From assembly GCF_041381155.1 (NCBI RefSeq), contig NC_091142.1, positions 8,985,340 through 9,049,339 of the forward strand: DNA of 64,000 nucleotides, given 5' to 3'. Below are positions 57,340 to 64,000 of the stretch, piece by piece (positions within the stretch are counted from its first letter, which is position 1; each line of letters starts with the position of its first letter). Origin of the DNA: Argopecten irradians (lineage: Eukaryota; Mollusca; Bivalvia; Pectinida; Pectinidae). A program made the translations under genes and the position numbers. The notes below the pieces were generated by a model, which made no database searches, was not told where the DNA came from, and saw only the letters and a list, made by a program, of their open reading frames with translations.

Positions 57340-57889
57340 AATTGCACATTTAAGGACAAACAATACAGACATATATACATTATACATGTAAATTTCAAGA
57401 TATAAATATTAAACTATAAACGGGGAATAAAAATAGAAATCACATCAAAATGGATTTAAATATAAAAGTAACGCTGCACCACATCATATATCTTTGGCAA
57501 ATATTGAAGTATTACAATTAATGTATGAAAAACATATATTTAATATGTAGATATAGAATAGATATATACAATGTATAGATATTAATATATTAAGATCAAT
57601 TAGTACACAGAAATCTGTAGACCGTATTCTCCATAATTAGCGCCCTCCACCTATAAAGCACCCCTCCACTCTTCAGGAGAGGTTGATGTTATATCAATGC
57701 CCCCACATCCCATGGATTTAACAAGTGATGCTTACAACATCTGGATTGTATCTCATATCACAGTTACATGAATTTGTGCTAATGTTAGCAACGTATACCA
57801 GGTAATGTTTATCTAAGAAAAGAACTTAGAAGGCATATATGCATGTTTACTACAACAGATTAATGTACCATATAAGTACTGAAAGAGTT
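57340..57889. other. No gene seen
   Basis: AT-rich sequence without supported exons. Confidence 0.4.
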
Positions 57890-58249
57890 AAAGATGCTCC
57901 ACCGCCAACAGAGCATAAATGATATTCTTCATTTGAACAATAATTGGTGTTTAATCCTGTATATATATGCCTGATTAAAACAAAAAATAATATAAAATAA
58001 TTTATTTCGCCTTTGGTGCATGTGCAATCAGTGCTTCATTCCATATAGGATATAGTGCCATGGAATTTTTCCGGGATGCATTTAATTACTTTTCATATTT
58101 TTAACTTGAATCAAAATTAGAAGCTCAAACTTTTTAACGGTGGTAATGGTGTAAAGTGAGTAACTTTTGTAACTAAAGAAAAATACTAAATCATCTCCTC
58201 CTGTTTTTGATAGTGAAAAAATACCATTTGTCAGCGGTGGAGCATCTTT
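57890..58249. mobile_element. 360-bp MITE, AAAGATGCTCCACCGC family, copy 5
   Basis: Ends AAAGATGCTCCACCGCC and GCGGTGGAGCATCTTTA; orientation as copies 3 and 4. The minus-strand open frame 58082-58285 runs inside it and is not a gene. Confidence 0.88.
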
Positions 58250-58486
58250 AAAATATGGGTGATTTTTTACAGGTTTTTCATCCACAACTTAAATTTTCAT
58301 TACTTCAGATGCGCCTCACTTTGTTAAAATTTTTGAAGAGGGTGTTAATTTCAGCGAATACAGTACCAGATTTAACAACAAACAAAAAATAATAGATATG
58401 ACGAAAAAAGGAATTTCAGAGATCATACAACATAGTTCCATATAGTCAGTCATTTTTGTGAAGATAATGCAAAAATTCTTCATGAA

Positions 58487-59150
58487 ACAAGAGGCCCATG
58501 GGACCTTAACGGTCACCCGTATTCTGATGTCACAGAAATACAAGTATGCTACCACTATTTGGCCCCACTTACCCACCATCCTCTTGATGTCAATGAGGAC
58601 GAATGTAAGCACGTATATAATGTAGTATCTTGAATATTTGCTAAAATAACAAATTAGAAAAATTTTTGAAAACTTTTAAAAAGAGTATGTAATTTTGTAA
58701 ATTTGAAATTTCAATCTATGAAGATTATTTCTATCACATCTATATCATCTAGTTGAGAATTTTTTTTTGTACTTTTTGCCATTTTGGTCCTTTTTGGCCC
58801 TGCCCCTCAGGACCCTTGAGGTCAGTAAGCCAATTTAGTTATACCCTGGTAATGTTAAAATGATATCTCTCTGATAGTTCTAACAATTTTGATTCATTTC
58901 CTATAGAGACTGAATGAATAATACAAAAAATGTGTGAACTACAGTGGAATTCATTTAATTTGAAATTGAATATTTTGAAATATTATTTAATTTGAAACAT
59001 ATATATCTATTGACAGAATAATCTGAAAATGTAATATGCATAACTAACAGACAGAAGAATGGATGGATAGATGGACAGAAAGATGGATGACGAATGAAAG
59101 GCAATTTGAATAGCCCTCAATCTGGTGATGATGGGCTAAAAATGACAGAT
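58487..59150 (+). mobile_element. Element starting ACAAGAGGCCCATGGGACC
   Basis: The left end ACAAGAGGCCCATGGGACCT and the later CAGGACCCTTGAGGTCAG word belong to the same broad family of bivalve elements as those at 9300 and 62365. The right end is unclear. No coding content was supported. Confidence 0.4.
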
Positions 59151-59441
59151 AAGCTAAATGAAAAAGTCATGGTAAAAAAATTTGTAAAACAATAAAAGTA
59201 ACTAAAATCAACCATTAATATATAAGTACATAATTGTGTGAGTAGAAATCCTGAATTTGAGCAAGATTTGCCATGAAAAATTTCTCTTCTGATATTTTCA
59301 CCTGACCTTTATGCTTTAAAAGATTCTAATTTCACATCAAAATGTTTATTAACAAAAGCAATCAGAATAAATTTAATCTCCAAGCTATAGAAATTATGTA
59401 TCACATTTTGCATTACACCAATAAGTATATCGTTTTATTCC

Positions 59442-59586
59442 GTCTTTGCATATTACAGAGTTAGATCCCTTGCGGGTAGGTATCGATTGTTACGTCATTA
59501 TTTTGTGAGCGCAATTCACGTCGTTTTCTCCGAAAAGTATGACGTTACGCTCGCAAACACATGACGTCACAATATGCAAATTCGGA
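59442..59586. mobile_element. MITE, GTCTTTGCATATTACAGAG family, copy 3
   Basis: Starts CGTCTTTGCATATTACAGAG and shares CGTCATTATTTTGTGAGCGC and CGCAAACACATGACGTCA with the other copies. The right inverted end is shortened. Confidence 0.7.
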
Positions 59587-59813
59587 ATAGGGCTAACAGG
59601 ATATGTCTGACTGTCATAGGAAAAAATCCAGAAAATATATTATATATATACCTTAATTTCCACATCTATAGTTAGTAAAATATTATCAATGCTAAAAAAT
59701 TAAAGTATATATTGGTCATTGAGGATTAAAATAAACATTGAAGTTTTTCATGGGTATCAAGTCCACAGTTATTAGGCACTTTGTGGTTCTACTGTTCTTC
59801 ATAACATCATCTC

Positions 59814-62800
59814 TCACGGCAAAATCTGTAAAATTAGAATAATTCATGAAAAGTATCTATTAATAAGCTTCATGTTTATGGTTAATAAGAATGTCTGTCC
59901 CGTTTTTGTCTATAACTTCTTACTTTTGATTGTTTGTTTGATTAATTAACGTCCTATTAACAGCCAGGGTCATGTAAGGACGGCCTCCCATTTATGCAGT
60001 GTGTATGGGGTGAATGGTGTGTGTTTTGGGAGACTGCGGTATATTAGTGTTGTATCTTCTTGTATAGTGGAACTGTTGCCCTTTTTATAGTGTTATATCA
60101 CTGAATCATGCAGCCGAAGACACCAAGCAACATACCCCACCTGTTCACATTATACTGACAACGGGCGAACCAGTAGTGCTACCCTGATCACTTCTAACCT
60201 ATAGAAATGAATGTAACTGATATACAATTGAATTGTTTGAAAATTAATCTTGTCATTTATCAATGGCTGGTACTACTGTTTCACAAGTTTTACATTTTAT
60301 ATATATATAAGCTCACCATTAATATTTAAACAAACTTTAGAATGAAATGGCTTCCCAATAACTGTAGACCAATTTTTTAGACAATAACTATATAATGTAC
60401 ATGTATACCCAAATTCATGTATTTATAATTTCATATGTTACACTCATTTCTATTGGTTTTATTTTTGAGGTTATTTTTTTCATAGAAAGGAAGTATTGTC
60501 CGTCAAGTATTATGTATTATGACATCATATATATACAAAATGTTTTCCAGGAAAAAAATTAAAAGCAGCACAGTCATTGGCCAATCTGAACTATTGGAAA
60601 AGATATCAATGCGCCACAACTGAATTAGTTTTATTGTAAAAGTAAGTGAAAGCACGGAATCAATGCCTAATGAGTACCTCATTAAGTTATTCAAAGTAAA
60701 TTATAAGCATTATAAGCAAAAAGGACGGACAATCTTTTTCATAGACTAAGTATCTATGAAGAATGTCCTTCCACTTTTTCTCTATGCCTTCATAAACCCA
60801 AAAGATATAGAGAATAATGCTTAAAAGTACCACACTCATGTATCACTGCAAGAAAACACAAGAACCACAACTGTTACAACAAAATTTCTAATATTTTCCC
60901 TTCAGTTTTCTATTTTTTTCGAAATTTGGTGTGAATTGATACTTTTTAACCTAAATTGTTTATATTTCAATTACTTTGAGGTGGAACGTAGGGTGACTAG
61001 TCTAAAAAAATTTTTTTAAACAAAACATCACTTTACCTCAAACTCACTGCTCATTCCCATCAATGTGTCCTTGACCTTGCTGATGTAACACAGTACATAT
61101 TTTCCCGCCTTTTCTGGTAAGTCCTTCTGTTTCCAGGTTACTACAACATTTGGCTTGTCACGTCCCTCTACATTACTCACCGCGTATTTATAACTGAGGT
61201 AGTTGTTTACAGTTGAGAAGTCAGTCTGTAAGGCAAGTAAATGAAAAGAAAACATTAACATTCAGCAATCTCTCTTACTTCGGACATCAAGGATATCCAT
61301 AGTTTCAATGGTGTGAGAATTTGCTTTCTCCCATACTTCAAAGGGATATCCCTTGGTTGCTAGGTAAAAGATATCTCTATCTTACACAGGGGGGTGTCAG
61401 ACAGCTCACACGCACTAGACAATAACGTGACGTCATCAAAACATGCGGCGTAACTGTGGCGCACATTGTAGATGACGTCATCAATTTTGACGCATAACAA
61501 CATTCCTGCGATAATGGCGCGATGAAAAAGCTAGAAACCAAGTGAAATTTCATCACTTTTTCTACTAAGTATGGGAGAAAAAGAATCAAACATGGATCTG
61601 TGAAGTGGACAGGGATATATCAACCCTCGGCAAGCCTCGGGTTGACCGGCCAAAATCTTTTACTCGGGTTGAGATATCCCTGTCCACTTCACAGACCTAT
61701 GTAAGATTCTATTAATTTCACCTAAAGGTAAAGACAAGCTACTCAAGATCTTTGCACATTCTCTACAATGATGTCGTGGCAACAGTATCATGATATTGCA
61801 GTAGACATTATGGCAACAATGTAATGAAGTCACAACCACGTCATTCCTGCATGATTTACTGTTACGTCATTTTAGAGACACAAAGTAGTGCACAGGGTTT
61901 AAAAGAGAGATAGGATCATTCATCCCCTTTGGGGTGAGACAGGAGATCTCAACTCTCAGGATAAGATTCTTAAGCTGTCAAAGACTCGACAAAGTCTCAT
62001 GTTTGACAACTTTAGAATGTTACCCCTGAGTCGAGATTCTCCGGTCTCATCTGAAAGGGGATTAAAGATGCTATTGATCTTTACCTTATAAAGACCTATC
62101 CAATCCCAGGAAGATGAGGACAGTTCAGGGTTAGTCCGGTATGTGTATCGGATGTCCATGTCGTGTTTGAGTCTACAGGACGAGGGAACCTGGAACGTCA
62201 CCACAGGTGGGTTGGGGGGATGAGGAAACACCTGGAAATATACAAACTTCACTGATAAAACACAGTCACACTAAACATCTCTGTAATTTAACAAGGTGCA
62301 ACGAAGCATTGCAATATCCCACCCCCACCCACCCCAACCGCAGTCTGATATATACAAAACAAGAGGCCCAGAGGGCCTGTATTACTCACCTGGTTAGCTC
62401 AGTAAATATCACAAATGTTTGACGAAACCTAAGGCTTATGACTTTAATCTCCCATCACATAAGTACTGACAGGGAGGCTAGCATTCAAACATGAGTGATA
62501 TCCATTGCTTACATGATAGTTCCAGAGACAAATCATTTATACTAAACATTAGCCTCATCATTTGTACAATCTTTACTTCACAAATTTAGTTAAATTCCGA
62601 ACAACGATTATAAACATGTCACAGTACATACAGTATAAGTTCACCTTGGATCTTCGTACCATGTGAGCTGAAGTTTTATGATCTAAGTTGAAGATTTGTT
62701 TTTGTTCTAGGTATAGCCCAGAAACAAAAGGAAACTGATATTTGATGTTTTGACACTGGTAGAATTTTAAAAGTTCAAAATGTGTTTTCAAGAGAAAGGT

Positions 62801-63183
62801 TATGGCAGCCATTTTGGATTCTGATTTGAACTAAAAATCAAGACTTGGTCAGGACCATGCCATGATCATTTTAGGCAAGCTTCAGCTCAATCATGTTGGT
62901 AGAACTTAAGAAGATGGTGAACATGGCGCATGGCAGATTCTGCACAGTGGACGATGACAGCGTGTTCATTATTTTTGTATTGCATACTCTCATATTTTCA
63001 AGTTTGTGTTGTGTACCTACCGGGAATTGGAATTCTGTTACAACAGGTTTGTGGTCACTGACAGTGAATGATGGCAGAGATTTGTAGTACAGTTGTTTAA
63101 CACTGAGGTCAAGGTTCTGAAAAGAGTCTTCGTGGACCATCCATAAGACACGATCACACCAGGCCGGAACTCTCTGCTTCTCA
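59814..63183 (-). CDS. Inositol polyphosphate 5-phosphatase with SKICH domain, 3' part
   Basis: Exons in the window, 5' to 3': 63021-63183, 62085-62231, 61037-61225, 59814-59825; junctions are GT/AG and, between these exons, phase 0. The first exon carries the end of the 5-phosphatase catalytic domain: VPAWCDRVLW and, about 30 residues on, SDHKPVVTEF, both hallmarks of the family that removes the 5-phosphate from phosphoinositides such as PI(4,5)P2 and PI(3,4,5)P3. The next two exons give a SKICH domain (SSWDWIGLYK, then YVLCYISKVKDTLMGMSSEF), as in INPP5J and INPP5K, which directs the enzyme to membranes. The 12-nt last coding segment adds ILP and stops, which suits the end of a SKICH domain but is the weakest exon. 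The 5' exons lie beyond 64000. Which of the two vertebrate paralogues it matches cannot be told from this part. Confidence 0.88.
59929..60200 (-). mobile_element. tRNA-derived SINE, copy 3 (body and tail)
   Basis: On the minus strand it matches the body of 18205-18570, including CGTTGTCAGTATAATGTGAA and the tail word AATAGGACGTTAATTAATCA. The head is missing. It lies in the last intron of the 5-phosphatase gene. Confidence 0.7.
61325..61580. repeat. Inverted-repeat element in the 5-phosphatase intron
   Basis: TTCTCCCATACTT at the left and AAGTATGGGAGAA at the right, with ATGACGTCATC and TGACGTCATCA words symmetrically inside. Probably a MITE. Confidence 0.6.
61595..61696. repeat. 32-bp-arm hairpin
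   Basis: TCTGTGAAGTGGACAGGGAT continuing to TCAACCC pairs with GGGTTGAGATATCCCTGTCC continuing to CAGA. It lies 15 bp after the element at 61325 and may be part of the same one. Confidence 0.75.
61915..62072. repeat. Inverted-repeat MITE-like element
   Basis: ATCCCCTTTGGGGTGAGAC at the left is answered by GTCTCATCTGAAAGGGGAT at the right, with GACTCGACAAAGTCT-like pairing at the centre. It ends 13 bp before the donor of exon 62085-62231. Confidence 0.7.
62360..62900. mobile_element. Dispersed element with a diverged satellite monomer
   Basis: Starts ACAAGAGGCCCAGAGGGCCT and runs through CACCTGGTTAGCTCAG. A stretch at 62740-62900 (AAAATGTGTTTTCAAG, TTATGGCAGCCATTTTGGAT, GCAAGCTTCAGCTCAATC) is related to the 146-bp satellite. 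It sits in the 5-phosphatase intron between exons 63021-63183 and 62085-62231. Confidence 0.55.
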
Positions 63184-63885
63184 CTAAACATAAATCATAA
63201 ACAAATAGGATATGATCTCTAACTAAACATAAATCATAAATAAATAGGACATGATCTCTCACTAAACATAAATCATAAATAAATAGGACATGATCTCTCA
63301 CTAAACATAAATCATAAATAAATAGGACATGATCTCTCACTAAACATAAATCATAAATAGATAAATAGGACATGATCTCTCACTAAACATAAATCATAAA
63401 TAGATAAATAGGACATGATCTCTCACTAAACATAAATCATAAATAAATAGGACATGATCTCTCACTAAACATAAATCATAAATAAATAGGACATGATCTC
63501 TCACTAAACATAAATCATAAATAAATAGGACATGATCTCTCTCTAAACATAAATCATAAATAAATAGGACATGATCTCTCACTAAACATAAATCATAAAT
63601 AAATAGGACATGATCTCTCACTAAACATAAATCATAAATAAATAGGACATGATCTCTCACTAAACATAAATCATAAATAGATAAATAGGACATGATCTCT
63701 CACTAAACATAAATCATAAATAGATAAATAGGACATGATCTCTCACTAAACATAAATCATAAATAGATAAATAGGACATGATCTCTCACTAAACATAAAT
63801 CATAAATAGATAAATAGGACATGATCTCTAACTAAACATAAATCATAAATAAATAGGACATGATCTCTCACTAAACATAAATAAA
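63184..63885 (-). repeat. 39/43-bp minisatellite that repeats a 3' splice site
   Basis: About 17 copies of TCTCTCACTAAACATAAATC plus ATAAATAAATAGGACATGA; 43-bp variants have an extra GATA. On the minus strand each unit carries TTTATGTTTAG then TGAGAG, the same as the acceptor and first bases (TGAGAA) of the 5-phosphatase exon at 63183. The open frames of IYDLCLVRDHVLF repeats are by-products. Confidence 0.93.
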
Positions 63886-64000
63886 TGTAAGTAGTTGAAT
63901 ATGTATGTACAGGGTCTATATACTTACATACATTTTGTAGCTAACGTGTGTATTTTGTACATGTACCTTATATATACACCTCTACATGTTGAACTTAAAA
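63886..64000. other. Intron of the 5-phosphatase gene; nothing seen
   Basis: AT-rich sequence at the right edge without splice sites that I could pair. Confidence 0.4.

Noticed and set aside
63038-63693. Minus-strand repeat proteins of IYDLCLVRDHVLF units
   Set aside because: Product of the 39-bp intronic minisatellite; only the part beyond 63183 is a real exon, in another reading.

Overview
This is eukaryotic, AT-rich, intron-rich DNA, most likely from a bivalve mollusc and probably a scallop-like one. The grounds are its repeats: a bivalve-type tRNA-derived SINE with a poly-A tail, elements starting AGGTCATCTGACCCGAAGG or ending near CCTTTGGGCCTCTTGT, many small palindromic MITEs and long minisatellites. 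This taxonomic call rests on recalled repeat families, not on a search. There is no operon, CRISPR array or intact tRNA gene.

Five protein-coding genes can be assembled exon by exon with matching splice phases. (1) Minus strand, 22300 to 9342: an eight-exon gene for a 134-residue secreted, cysteine-free, Gly/Pro-containing protein that I do not recognise; it includes a 16-nt microexon. (2) Minus strand, 32696 to 28480: a 146-residue Trp/Tyr/Pro-rich protein whose start codon is the last three bases of exon 1. (3) Plus strand, 33240 to 38521: a 184-residue Trp/Tyr/Arg-rich protein. Genes 2 and 3 are head to head across about 0.5 kb containing a good RFX X-box, so I infer a co-regulated pair of ciliary (axonemal) proteins. 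(4) Minus strand, 49600 to 45389 with a 5' UTR exon near 50207-50255: a secreted Gly/Met/Tyr-rich repeat protein of the shell-matrix or adhesive kind. (5) Minus strand, 63183 to 59814: the 3' part of a type II inositol polyphosphate 5-phosphatase with a SKICH domain (INPP5J/INPP5K-like). Its 5' part lies beyond the right edge.

The rest is repeats. From the left: a 2.3-kb fold-back element; a 1-kb TTGACA-rich array; a mobile element swollen by about 26 copies of a 146-bp satellite in a 10-mer/9-mer higher-order pattern (5.1-9.3 kb); introns of gene 1 with three copies of one palindromic MITE; a noisy 160-bp array in gene 2; a 39-bp array in gene 3 carrying an inserted MITE; a duplicated unknown repeat with an 0.9-kb DNA transposon (41.7-45 kb); a tandem 1.6-1.9-kb segmental duplication carrying broken Ty3/Gypsy integrase fossils (51.8-55.5 kb); a 1.65-kb TGATCA-rich array (55.7-57.3 kb); and a 39/43-bp minisatellite that repeats the 3' splice site of the 5-phosphatase gene (63.2-63.9 kb). 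Minisatellites touching 3' splice sites recur in three different genes.
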